NCBI GenBank assembly: GCA_011947345.1
Contig: JAAVTG010000043.1
Span: forward strand, 682,001 to 746,000
DNA: 64,000 nt
Origin: Phytophthora quininea
Taxonomy: Eukaryota; Oomycota; Peronosporomycetes; Peronosporales; Peronosporaceae
Reading direction: 5' to 3'
In this document: piece by piece, positions 33,689 through 44,659 of the stretch
Layout of the letters: every line of letters begins with the position of its first letter
Position numbering within the stretch: the stretch's first letter is position 1
Program-made: the position numbers and the translations under genes
Notes under the pieces: generated by a model
What the model was told of the DNA's origin: nothing
Databases searched by the model: none
What the model saw: only the letters and a program-made list of their open reading frames with translations

Positions 33689-33736
33689 ACTTTTTGCTTA
33701 TAGAAAATCCATAATAATTGCTACATTGAAACCCCT
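33689..33736 (-). repeat. Right TIR of Harbinger 3
   Basis: Inverted partner of 25679-25725, followed by AAT. Confidence 0.85.
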
Positions 33737-33739
33737 AAT

Positions 33740-36056
33740 AATATATACTTGCCATAATGCAAGGTTTAGATTTGGTAAATCATACTTTTGAGTCGTGAGT
33801 GGCATTGGTTTCTTCTAGTACAAAGTCAGCGACGAATTAAATGCGATCACATAAAATTGATCACTACCCACACAGTGGCTAACATTTTTGACATTTAGTT
33901 GCATCTTAAAGCGAGGGTTAAAGGCCGTTTTACGAGCGGGCGAAGAATACTAATATATCGCATTTTAGTAACAGTGAGTGCGTAGCATTGCCGTAGTTGC
34001 CGTAGGTCATAGGATAATATTAGAATGTATTCAGTAGTTTTTAATTGCTTTATGCGCAATTCTTTTCTATGATTTAGTAGCCCATCGCGATGCAGTGATG
34101 ATGAAGATTTTTATGAGGCATGCAAACCAGCCACCTTTCAACGCTGTTTTCCGTCTTAGTTCGACTTATGCGGTAGTAGCAGCATACTAATGGTGTTGTT
34201 TAGTAGAAATAAGCAGATAGACAAGGCGTCATGTGCAAGCTGACGTTGTCAACAAGCAAGAGCTCGTATCGCTACTTGCAGTAAATGCTTATATTAAATA
34301 TTATACAAAAGCACTATCAAATCCCGAATATTGTGTGCGCGCTACATTGCAAATTTAAAACTTATGTCGCTCCAAATCACTTTCTCAGATGTATTACTAA
34401 TAGTATAAGCTTCTTGATGACTCCTCGCTGCATAAGGCTTTAGGTACCAAAACCCTTACTGACGAAACCTAGTGGTAATAATAAAAATGGGCGGTATTTA
34501 CGACACTACAAGACAAATATCCTAACATATATACAAATGGGAAGATATATTTGCAGTCGTCCTGTCATTGTTCGAAAAGTTGAAGCAACGTCGACCGCCA
34601 GAGCAAGCCAAATGCAGTACATACGACGGACAGCTTGCTGCTTAGTATGAGAGCAGCGAAACTTGCTAGGCAGTGTCATGAGGCACCCGAGTGCGCTGCT
34701 AGTAGAGGTGCACTGCCTGCACACGACACGTAGATAGCCGGCCGACTAACGTACTGCTGTTCCGTCGGATGTTACAGCGGAGCTTAACAAGTCACATTCA
34801 GTATTGATCACAAGGTTCCACTCGATATGTCAGTGCAACCAATGATATTATCAGGTATGTTAGCTACGCAGAAATCTACGTCACAGTAATTGATGCAATC
34901 CTCTATAACAGTGAAGGTAAATGGTAAATGGTAGAAGGAATCGTTACTGTAATCCCTAACATTGTGCATATTGCAGAGGAATACTACTACAGCGCAAGAG
35001 CAGGTTACTAAGGCGAATCCTCACAAGGAGTAGAGGGGCTGTGTCGGGAGCAGCAACTCGTAGAGTGAGCTCGGCGACTCAGTGTAGCGAGACGCACTGC
35101 TCCTGCTTCTCGACTGTACCCTCGCACCTGTTTTGATCTATTGCTGCTTAACGTTCAACTGCTTCTTGTCCACAGCTTCCTGACGACAGCGTCCTGATCG
35201 CGTCTGGGCAACAACCGCAATTGTGCTCTGGCCGCAACCACATTGGCACCGTCGCAGGCAACCCTGGGATCTCTCTGTGCGCGTGTGTGCTCAGCACACT
35301 GCGTATTACTGCAACTTTATCTCACAGTCACACTGTTAGCGAGACCAGTTGGTAACCGAAGTTATTCAATATCTAAAGTAATGATACAGCATTTGAAACT
35401 AACACGAGTTTTGTGTTGTTGCTCATCCACCATCTATTATAGGCATTTATTTAGACTGGGCACCTTTCGAGAATGTAGCCTCCAGGTGCGATTGGTTCAT
35501 CGGGAGCTTCAAGTTCATGGCTGGTAAAACGACAACGCTGCGAATTATACACGGTTTTGCTAAAGGCTGCATTTGTACGCTTTCTGCTTTTGTTTAACTG
35601 ATGTGGATAGCAACGAATTCAGGTACTCATCAATTTCATCGGAGCTGTCAATGTGGTGAGGGACTAAGCTTGGTTCTGGTTTTGCAACATTGTTTACACT
35701 TCTATTGTGCTCTCTCTTTCTTGTTGTATATTAGTGTCTTAGTTGTCGCTCTGTTGTATGCGCGATTTACCGGCTTGTCAACAAAGAGGAGGCGGCAGCA
35801 CTCCACTCAACGCAACAGGATTGTCCTCACGAGGCAGTCGAATCTTAGGGAGCCTCACGCGGACGTTTGATTTTATACGCCTGGTGATAACAATCGTAAA
35901 TGTTGAAGCCGTGATCAGTTTCACGAAGGCTGTTATGCAAGGTCTGAACGCGCTGAGGTGGGATCTGCAAGTGCTCTGTTGCAGAATATCGCGTGCATTA
36001 ATCAGAAGACATATCCACTTCTGAAATGCGAAGAGCCCCAGCTCTAGCGCTACGAT
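33740..36056. other. AT-rich spacer without recognisable genes
   Basis: Lies between Harbinger 3 and Copia 2. Many short A/T runs to about 34500, then a more mixed composition. Open frames near 35243-36024 have hydrophobic stretches but no recognised domain. Confidence 0.4.
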
Positions 36057-36061
36057 CGCAG

Positions 36062-36449
36062 TAAAGGAAGAGCACTTGAGCAGTAGTTGGCAAAATGCAA
36101 AGTGATTCGATTCAGGTCCTTAGTTCGCAACCGCGTGCTACCTCTAAGCCTGCTACTGGGTATCCTTTACTGGATACACCCTACTGGATTCTCTACTGGA
36201 TACACAGTTACCTTACCCAATCAGAGAACGCCACGTCGATGCCCATCCTGTACCTACAATCTTGCACCCACAATAGGTACCCACAATCCTGTACCCACAA
36301 TCATGGCGTAATCACTGTGACGTAAACACCGTCCGTAATCACAGGAATGATTGCGGTACCACACAGTGAAGGTCACGCCGACCTCACTGATGACGCGTCC
36401 ACGTCACACGGTCGCTTGGCGAGGCGTCGTCACATCACTCTTGACAACA
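36062..36449 (-). repeat. Copia 2 3' LTR (388 bp)
   Basis: Looks identical to 40553-40940 and to the Copia 1 LTRs. Preceded by the target duplication CGCAG (36057-36061). Confidence 0.95.
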
Positions 36450-38155
36450 CTCCCACTCGACTCGTCAGCGACCACGATGCCCAACTTGGTCCTGAGCGCG
36501 TCGAACTGCGGCGCCGCGATTGGCTTCGTCATGATGTCCGCCAGCATGTCGAGTGTCGAAACATACTGCAACACCACTTGACCGTCCTCGACCTTCTCGC
36601 GCACAAAGTGGTAGCGGATGTCGATGTGCTTGGTGCGCTTGTGGAACTCGGGGTTCTTGGCCAACGCGATGGAGCCTTGGTTGTCCTCGTAGATCTTCAC
36701 CGCTTCATCGCTTGCCATCTCGCCCAGCTCGCACAGAAACACCTTGAGCCACACCGCCTCCTGCGTTGCCTCCGACAGCGCCATGTACTCGGCCTCCGTC
36801 GACGAGAGCGCCACCGTGCGCTGCTTCTTGCTCCGCCAGCTGATGCATCCGCCGTTCATCATGAACGCGTAGCCGCTCGTACTCCGTCGAGACTCGATGT
36901 CGCCGGCCCAGTCTGCATCCGAGTAGCCTTGCAGTCCGTCACCGCTGCTCGCTTGAAACACGAGGCCGTGCGTCTTCGTGCCTCGGATGTAGCGGAAGAC
37001 CCTCTTGAGCGCCTGCCAGTGTGTCGGACAGGGGTCCGCTGCGAACTGGCTCAGCACTCCCACTGCCGCTGCGAGGTCCGGACGAGTACCAACCATGAGG
37101 TACATGAGGCAGCCCACGGCGTTCCGGTATGGAACATTCGCCATGGTCTCGCCGTGCTTGCAACCTCCTTCGCACATGGCCTTGGTCAGCTTCAGACCCG
37201 GATCCTGCGGCGTCTTCACAGGGTTGCTCTCATCCATCTTGAACTTCTCGAGGATGTCCTTCGCGAACTTGGTCTGCCGCACTGACACCTTCCCAGTCGC
37301 CACATCTTGCTCGATCTCCATACCGAGGAAGTACTTGAGCTGGCCCATGTCAGTCATCTCGAAGCGGTCACTCAGCGCCTGCTTCGTGTCCTTCAGCATC
37401 CAGTCGCTGCTGCTCGCGAGGACCAGATCGTCCACGTACAGCGCCACGAACATCATGTCGTGACCGTCCCGCTTCAGGTAGATGCAGTGGTCGGACTCGC
37501 ACTTCTTGAACCCGAGCTTCAGCATGAACTCGTCGATCGTCTTGTTCCACATCCGCGGCGACTGCTTCAGGCCGTACAGCGAACGCTTGAGCCTGCACAC
37601 GTAGTCGGGTCGATCTCCGTCCACGTATCCGTCCGGCTGCGCCATGTAGATGTCCTCGTCCAGCAAGCCGTTGAGGAACGCGGTCTTCACATCCATCTGA
37701 TGCACCGTGAGCTTGTACTTGGCCGCCAGACTGAGCAGCACACGGATCGACGTGAACTTGGCCACCGGCGCGAACGTCTCGTCGTAGTCGATGCCGTACT
37801 TCTGCGAGAATCCCTTCGCCACCAGTCGCGCCTTGAACCGCTCGATCTCTCCAGACTGGTTCTCCTTCACGCGGAACACCCATCTGCAGCCAATCGCCTT
37901 GCGTCCCTTCGGCAATGGCACCAGGATCCACGTCTCGTTCTTGCGGAGCGACTCCACCTCCGAGTCGCACGCTTCCTTCCACTTGTCTGCGTCGCTGGAT
38001 TCCATCGCCGACTTGAACGTCGTCGGCATCTCTCCCACTGAATCCACGACGTACGCAGCCTCGAAGTCTTCCTTCGCTTGAGCTGCGGCAGACATCTCGT
38101 CCAGCGGCTGCTGTCGACGCGGCACCGCATACCGCTTGGCGCTCGGGATCTCCAC
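36404..38155 (-). CDS. Copia 2 RT and RNase H (second frame of pol)
   Basis: From the first Met in frame (MEIPSAKRYA) the RT begins at about residue 50. The catalytic YVDD is at 240-243. RNase H residues are in YSDAD (411-415), SSTEAEY (451-457, Glu 455) and YEDNQ (489-493, Asp 491). The C-terminus crosses the polypurine tract and ends 46 bp inside the 3' LTR. Upstream of this Met the same frame stays open through an acidic linker (SDENEEEAARNQDFEPG) to a TGA just after the integrase frame's DDEDTTDEG. It is in the -1 frame relative to gag-integrase, so expression needs either a frameshift or the loss is a mutation shared with Copia 1. All catalytic residues are present. Confidence 0.88.
   Translation of the reverse strand: MEIPSAKRYAVPRRQQPLDEMSAAAQAKEDFEAAYVVDSVGEMPTTFKSAMESSDADKWKEACDSEVESLRKNETWILVPLPKGRKAIGCRWVFRVKENQSGEIERFKARLVAKGFSQKYGIDYDETFAPVAKFTSIRVLLSLAAKYKLTVHQMDVKTAFLNGLLDEDIYMAQPDGYVDGDRPDYVCRLKRSLYGLKQSPRMWNKTIDEFMLKLGFKKCESDHCIYLKRDGHDMMFVALYVDDLVLASSSDWMLKDTKQALSDRFEMTDMGQLKYFLGMEIEQDVATGKVSVRQTKFAKDILEKFKMDESNPVKTPQDPGLKLTKAMCEGGCKHGETMANVPYRNAVGCLMYLMVGTRPDLAAAVGVLSQFAADPCPTHWQALKRVFRYIRGTKTHGLVFQASSGDGLQGYSDADWAGDIESRRSTSGYAFMMNGGCISWRSKKQRTVALSSTEAEYMALSEATQEAVWLKVFLCELGEMASDEAVKIYEDNQGSIALAKNPEFHKRTKHIDIRYHFVREKVEDGQVVLQYVSTLDMLADIMTKPIAAPQFDALRTKLGIVVADESSGSVVKSDVTTPRQATV
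36450..36458 (-). promoter_or_regulatory. Copia 2 polypurine tract
   Basis: GAGTGGGAG on the minus strand, directly against the 3' LTR. Confidence 0.85.
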
Positions 38156-38259
38156 TGCTTCCTCGAGCGACTGTGTGCGCGGGTGTCGCTTGCTGCCGGG
38201 CTCAAAGTCTTGATTCCGCGCAGCTTCTTCTTCGTTCTCATCCGATCCGGACCGAGCCC

Positions 38260-40548
38260 CTCATCCGTGGTGTCTTCGTCATCATCTGTCGGAAGACCCA
38301 CCACCATCTCCTTCGAAGCGTAGTCGCGTCTCCCACCGTCGAAGACGTCTTCCATGAACTGCGCGTCGCGGCTCACCAACACGCGACCACTCTCGATCTC
38401 CTCGAACCGATACGCCTTCTCGTGCTCCGAGTACCCGAGGAAACGACAGCGCACCGACCGAGCGTCGAACTTCGATCGCTTCTCCTTCGGCACGTGCACG
38501 TACGCGTGGCACCCGAACACCTTGAGGTTCGCCAGCAAAGGCTTCTTGCCGGTCCAAACGTGGTGCGGCGACTTGTCGTGGCTGATGGCGCGCGTCGGAC
38601 ACCGGTTGCGGAGGAACGTGGCCGTCATCACCGCTTCTCCCCAGTATTCCTTCGACAACCCGGCGTGTTCCAGCATGCAACGCGCACACTCCACCAGCGT
38701 CCGGTTCATCCGCTCCGCCACTCCGTTCAGCTGAGGCGTGTACGGCGGCGTGAACTTCTGCTCGATGCCGCGATCCGCACACAACTTGGCCATCGTACCC
38801 GAAGTGTACTCGCCGCCGTTGTCACTCCGGAGCGTCTTCACTCGCTTGCCGGTCTGCGTCTCAGCCAACGCGACGAACGCAGCGAACTTGGCAGCCACCT
38901 CCGACTTGTTCCGAAGCAGGTACACCACACAGAAGTGCGACTTGTCATCGATGAACGTGACGAAGTAGCGCTTGCCTCCGAACGTCGCCGTCTGCATCGG
39001 ACCGCACACATCGCTGTGGACCACTTCCAGCACTTGCTTCGCACGGTTCGGCGACGACTTCATGAAGCTCACTCGCGTTTGCTTGCCGAGTGCGCATCCG
39101 TCGCACACCTCCCACTGCTTCACCGACGTCATGGGGATGCCAGTGCCGTAGCCCTTCTTCACGATGGCGTCGAGACCGCCATGGCCGATGTGACCAAGTC
39201 GAAGGTGCCAGAGGTACGACATGGTGTCCCCTTGGCGATCCTTCGAGCTTGCCGCATTGGCCTCGTCAGCAGGCGTCCTCGGTGTCATGCAGAGTTTGAA
39301 CAGTCCCTTTCCCTCACGAGCGCCGAGCTTCCACTTGACACCCTTCGTTTCCGCGAAGCACCCGTCGCTCTCGAAGGTCACTGGCCCAACGTCCTTGGTG
39401 AAGCGGCCGACTGAGAACAGGTTGCGCGATAGCTTCGGGATGTGCCACACACCCGTGAGCACACCCTTCTTCATGCCGCGCGGAGTCTTCATCGACATCA
39501 CGATGTCGCCGCTTCCCACTGCCTGCACCACACCGTCGTCCGCCAGATGCACGTCCACCGGAGAGATCTTCTTGTAGTTCTTCATGTACTCCTTCGAGTA
39601 CGTCATGTGCTGCGTCGCACCCGAGTCGACCAGCCACATGCCACTCGGCTTGGAGGCACCCGCGTCGCCACCAACCGAGAAGAGGAAGTCGCCAGAGTCG
39701 TCTTCACACTGCGCGACGTTCGCTCGTTGCGGCCTCTGCCGCTCCCCGTTCTCGCGGATCCGCACCGGACACTTGGCGATCCAATGTCCATGCTCGCCGC
39801 AGTAATGACAGGCGCTCGTCCTCTGCGCTTGCGCCTGCCGTCCCTTGCGCTTCCCGTTGTCGCTTGTCATGAACGCTTGACCTTGAGCGTGCGCGGTTCC
39901 GTCAGCACCGCCACCTTGTTCCTTGCGCTTCATGTCCTCGTGTAGGAGCCGAGACGTCACGAGCTCCCACGTCAGCGTGTCGGAACGCGATTCCAACGCC
40001 GTGATGAGGAACTGGTACGACTCGCTCAGACTGGCAAGAAGCGTGATCACCAAGTCGTCCTCGCTGACTGCAGCGCCGACCGCGTCGAGCTGCTCCGCCA
40101 GCGTCTTGAGCTTGTTGATGTGCTCCAGCACATCATCACCTTCGTCCATCGTCGTAGTGAAGAACTGTCGACGAAGAAAGAGCTTGTTCGCCAGGCTCTT
40201 CTTCTCGAAGTGTCCTTCCAGTCTTGACCATGCATCATGCGCGTCCTTCGCCGACCGCACCAGCGGCAGCTGCGAGTCCTCCATCGCGAGACAGACGATC
40301 GCCAGCGCCTCGCGCGACTTCTTGCGAAACATCGCTTGATCCGCCGCGGTCTGGCACTGCTCGAGCTTCACTTCCCCACTCGTCACTTCCCACAGTTCGC
40401 GCTCCTCGAGCACCATCTGCATCTTGAACTTCCATGTGTGGAAGTTGGTTCCGTCGAACTTGTTGATGCGGGCGGTCGCGGTCGGGGCGGCGTCCATGGC
40501 GAAGGCGTAGTCGGGGTCTTGGTCAGGGAAGACGGGGCTTGGGCTCAT
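38260..40548 (-). CDS. Copia 2 gag-protease-integrase
   Basis: Same product as Copia 1: MSPSPVFPD start 4 bp after the 5' LTR, CCHC knuckle CHYCGEHGHWIAKC, protease DSGATQHM, HHCC and D,D,E integrase core. The frame is open to 37867, but the part past about 38260 is read in the wrong frame. Amino-acid differences from Copia 1 include Gln for Arg in LRRQFFTT, Met for Thr in QGDTMSY, Thr for Met in IPMTSVKQ and, in the RT frame, Ala for Thr in LVAKGF and Thr for Ala in RRSTSGY. Confidence 0.93.
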
Positions 40549-40552
40549 AACC
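40540..40552 (-). promoter_or_regulatory. Copia 2 primer-binding site
   Basis: The + strand reads TGGGCTCATAACC against the 5' LTR, identical to Copia 1. The gag ATG (40546-40548) is inside it. Confidence 0.75.
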
Positions 40553-40940
40553 TAAAGGAAGAGCACTTGAGCAGTAGTTGGCAAAATGCAAAGTGATTCG
40601 ATTCAGGTCCTTAGTTCGCAACCGCGTGCTACCTCTAAGCCTGCTACTGGGTATCCTTTACTGGATACACCCTACTGGATTCTCTACTGGATACACAGTT
40701 ACCTTACCCAATCAGAGAACGCCACGTCGATGCCCATCCTGTACCTACAATCTTGCACCCACAATAGGTACCCACAATCCTGTACCCACAATCATGGCGT
40801 AATCACTGTGACGTAAACACCGTCCGTAATCACAGGAATGATTGCGGTACCACACAGTGAAGGTCACGCCGACCTCACTGATGACGCGTCCACGTCACAC
40901 GGTCGCTTGGCGAGGCGTCGTCACATCACTCTTGACAACA
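40553..40940 (-). repeat. Copia 2 5' LTR (388 bp)
   Basis: Looks identical to 36062-36449. Followed by CGCAG. Confidence 0.95.
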
Positions 40941-40945
40941 CGCAG

Positions 40946-42012
40946 AGATTGAAAACACTATGAAGACCTTCTTTGATAGACACAGAGTGCGATTTGTTTT
41001 ACATAGTTTTCTCCTTGTCCATCATATCCTACGCGAGTGGAGTCATGACGAACAAACTCGAGCTCCATTCATCTAGCTGGACGAATCGCTTCTCACAAAT
41101 CATTGCCGCGTGAAGACAAAAGGTTTGCATCGATCGATAGACAAGAAATCTTCTAGTCGAGTTCGCCATTGTTGTGGTCATCAGCTCCGCTTGTAGTCCT
41201 GACTCTTAACAGAGTCAGAGCACTTCCATACGAAGAGACAGTAGCTTAATTCATTAACCATGTTTGTTCTACATCTTCGAAATTTATACACTATGTTCAA
41301 CGTTCTGTATAAGGAACAAAATGCCAAATGGATGCGGATTCCCACTTTCGCTAATAATTCCTGCGTGTTCAAGTGCTTGCCCGCGGTTGGTGAGTATTAG
41401 GAGATCATGCAAGCGAACACCACCGGCCATACAATTGCTAAAAAACCATGCAAAGTCGCCATCTTTTGATAGGAGTGTCAAGTAGGCGCCATTATACTCA
41501 GGATGGGTCATAAAGTTCCATCACATTTCAAGACAGGAAAAGTAGCGGTAATTATACGATAAAGCGTTGCTTGTTCGCTGTTTGTGTTAATATTAATAAT
41601 CTCCATCACGATGTGTGCAACGCGAGCTTAGGCGACCGAGTAGCCTTGAACTATGGCAGCGTTGAAGCCACGTAGTTGGACAATCTGTCGATTATCAGGA
41701 TCATGGTGACCAATGCTACTATGTGTTCTATATCCAGTTGTGGTATGCACCATGAACCAACAGTAACATGGGGAAATTTCGAGCTTGGTTTCTTGCGCGA
41801 ACTGCTTCGATTGACTAAGGATGGCTGCTTCTCGGTCAGCCACATCAACCACGGACGCGACGCCGCGAGTCCCTCTTCCTTCTTAGACGCTCCTACATAA
41901 TTTATCTTCCGTGGTTTCCTCTAGACTTAACACAAACAAAGCGTCCTGATTCAAAGCATAGGCTTGAACAAGATGCCTCGAAGTGTCAGCGCCATCAAAT
42001 ACCTCGTTGTGA
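40946..42012. other. No recognisable feature
   Basis: Spacer between Copia 2 and the Gypsy. Short open frames on both strands, none with a motif. Confidence 0.35.
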
Positions 42013-43166
42013 TGTAGCGGGATCTATCAAAATTCGCTCTCACTGCTCCTAGACACCGACTAACGGGGGGTACTCCGATATCCGTGGGGATGCTGAAGTT
42101 GTGCTCACCTTGTGTACCCGTCGGCGGGCTGGATCTGCTCTTCAGGTGCTTCGAGGATGCTTGATCTGGCAAGATCGAACGTCTTGGCGGGACGTGGGAG
42201 GTCAGGAGCAGCGCGGGAATCTTCACTCTGCGTCCTTGAATATTTGCCAGACCAGTAATCGCTTGGATCTACTTGGATCTGGGGCCTGGATCTTGGATCC
42301 AGGTGGGCGTTGCCTTGAGGGGTGTGTTAGGGGTATTTTTCCGTACGTGAACGCTCCCAATAGCGTGATCTTGGGGGAGGGAGTGAGGGTCGATCAGTCG
42401 TCCTGGCCAAGTAGTAACTCCAGTAGACCTCGGATCCGCACTTGGTACTAATGGATCCAGGTTGCGAGTGGATCTGGCCAATATACTATCCAGATCACCC
42501 GAGCACTGCTTGATCCGCGGTGATTCCGACGTAGCTTGACTGGGCCAATGTAGTTCCCGTGGTCTTAAGCACTAGGAAGGGCACCTGAGGTGTACAAGGC
42601 AAATTCGACTCTGTATTAAGGAAATTATGAGTGGATCCATGGAGATCCCATCCTAAAACCTACCATCTGCACCATTTCTATACCTGCCGCTGGACGTTGT
42701 CGCTTGATCAGTCCTCAGGTGTGCCAGATTCTATACGAAGGCTTTGGGACGGTGTTGAAAGCTTGAGGACTTGAAGGTAAATGTAGAAGTGAATGAGATT
42801 AAACTTTTAGCGCTTACCTATCGTAGCTCTTCCTTCCTACACGCCCTAGCCTTCTCCTGCGCTAGTTCTATCCCCTCACATGCAAGGAAAACACAGATGG
42901 CGGTGCAGCCACCACAAGCAGAGCTCAGATCTCCTTCCTGCTCCCGTCTGCTGCAACTTGCAGCTCGCCGGAAACTTGCAGCCGGACTGCAACTTGCAGC
43001 TCGAGCATCAACAGCAACCCAAATCACCGTTTCTAACATATCCGCATCTGGAACGGTCCCACCTGCAGATCTGGGTTGCCTACGTCTATCCATATCTGAT
43101 CCGAGTCTGGATCCCGCATGCCAGGTTCCCATATCGACCCCATTTCCGGGAAACCGCTTCACCACA
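42013..43166 (-). repeat. Gypsy 3' LTR (1154 bp)
   Basis: Aligns with 48713-49583: 42013-42720 and 43048-43166 match closely, while about 320 bp between them (42730-43048) is absent from the partner. On the minus strand it begins TGTGGTGAAGCGG and ends CCCGCTACA. Confidence 0.8.
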
Positions 43167-43573
43167 ATCTTGGCGGCTAGGAACCCCTTGATCAGCTCCG
43201 ATAATTTCTGTCTGAACCAGGGAGGGAGGGCTACCTTCCGCGCCCTCTGAGCTACAGGCTTAGCGCCACCCACGTCAATGTCACAGATCGCCCCTTTAGC
43301 GGCTGGTGGCAATGCATTTCCCTTTCAGATCAGCAAGTGTTTCTTCCTCCAGATCAATTTCCGAAGCCGATCGATGCCCTCTAGGGTGTTGATCCGGGGA
43401 TCTCCCACCTGCAGATCTTCAATCGTCACCTCGTCGGTGGTCGAAATCAATTCCGGGAGCACTGCCATCTGATTTTCTCTGTCTTCCACATTCAGATCAC
43501 CGCCTTCGTGGTAGCACACTTGGTCATCCTCCTTCGGATTCAGATCCACCTTCAGATCCAGACTTTCCGGCAC
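43167..43573 (-). pseudogene. Gypsy pol: linker and RT N-terminus, truncated
   Basis: The frame reads INTLEGIDRLRKLIWRKKHL, one TGA, then GNALPPAAKGAICDIDVG and AKPVAQRARKV, RQKLSELIKGFLAAKI. These are the linker and first RT block of oomycete Gypsy pol (family resemblance recalled, not searched). At AKI the sequence passes straight into the TGTGG start of the 3' LTR, so the RT palm, RNase H and integrase are deleted. Confidence 0.65.
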
Positions 43574-44238
43574 GGTATCTGGTCGTCTTGGGGTTGGATA
43601 TTACGTCTTTGGATCAGGTGTGGCCTCCACGGGCTGTTTGTGGGTTGCTTAGAATGCCATTCCGTTAGATCTTCAGTCGACGTCTAAGGATCCGGCTCTG
43701 GTGGTACTCCCGTCACGGTCCCGGCACTACCGCTCAATCTGACGGGCAGCTCTTCTGTAGGGACGGGATATGAGGTCTCGACTACACCCACTTGCCGGAT
43801 CACCGATGCTCTATAGATGTTACCGACGGGATCCTTGTGATCTCCTTGAATCTGGAACGATCGAGCTGTCTTGGAGCTTCGATCCCGCTTGGATCTGCCT
43901 GCGCTGAAGTATCTTGCGTGGAGTCGGATAGATCGGGCGCTCTACCGCAGGTTCCAAGTCGGCTTCAGACTCCTCGGGCGAAAATTTCACCGTCGCTTCC
44001 ATCGCAAGGTTCTGGCCTTCTACCAGCCACATACCCACTTGAGTTTGGTGATTGATTATAGCTCGTTTCTAGCTAACGCTGGTAACCCACAAATACTGTG
44101 TCCGCCCAGGACCGTTCACAATCGTTGGCACCCAGCGATCGCCACGGATGACCCACAATTTTTCATGATCTTGCATTTTCAAGTGTGTAGGTAGCTCGAT
44201 CAACTCTCCTGCGTCGATCCACACGTTTCAATCCACCC

Positions 44239-44655
44239 TCAGTTACCTCGCTTTGTCTGACAGCGCCCAGTGGGCTGGATCTTGACCTCATCGGGCAAAC
44301 AAACCGATCCGACGGCTAGATCTAAGCTGATCCCGGCCGGGACCATGAAATCCATACCCAAGATCGCCTCCTGCCTGGCCAGATCGCCTACCCAGATGTC
44401 GAAGAAATATACTAAATATCCTGCCAGCGTGATATTGATCCGCGTTCCCCCTTCCGTTCTATACACGTTCTCGCCAATTCCCACACAGTCTATAATCTGA
44501 ATCGCGTCGATGTAGCAGCCTAACTTACGAGCGATGGCGGTATCCACAATGGATACCTCGGCGCCACTATCTAGTAGCAAGATTGCTTTTTCATCATTGA
44601 TCTTGCCTGTGATCTTCGCTTGTCGGAACCATTTGCTAGGTACATGACGTGACAC
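44239..44655 (-). CDS. Gypsy aspartic protease domain
   Basis: A 138-codon open frame with GKINDEKAILLLDSGAEVSI (active-site DSG at residues 29-31) and, 60 residues on, EAILGMDFMVPAG, the ILGMDF block typical of Gypsy proteases. It would cleave gag-pol as a homodimer. The frame is intact here but is cut off from gag and RT. The start ATG may not be the native N-terminus because protease is normally part of a polyprotein. Confidence 0.8.
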   Translation of the reverse strand: MSRHVPSKWFRQAKITGKINDEKAILLLDSGAEVSIVDTAIARKLGCYIDAIQIIDCVGIGENVYRTEGGTRINITLAGYLVYFFDIWVGDLARQEAILGMDFMVPAGISLDLAVGSVCLPDEVKIQPTGRCQTKRGN

Positions 44656-44659
44656 GATG

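Larger units (their letters stand above)
25679..33736. mobile_element. PIF/Harbinger element 3, split by a Copia insertion
   Basis: Inverted repeats of ~47 bp lie at 25679-25725 and 33689-33736. The first 17 bases, AGGGGTTTCAATGTAGC, are exact, with about 40 of 47 matching overall. AAT flanks both ends (25676-25678, 33737-33739) as a likely target duplication. Inside is a Myb/SANT-like gene (+), broken by a full-length Copia at 26754-31631, and a convergent DDE transposase (-, 32197-33395). Without the Copia and its 5-bp duplication the element is ~3175 bp, a normal size for a two-gene Harbinger. Confidence 0.85.
36062..40940 (-). mobile_element. Copia 2, full-length Ty1/Copia retrotransposon (4879 bp)
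   Basis: Same structure and orientation as Copia 1, with a different target duplication (CGCAG at 36057-36061 and 40941-40945), so it is an independent insertion and not a segmental duplicate. One base longer than Copia 1. Flanks are unrelated to those of Copia 1. Confidence 0.97.
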
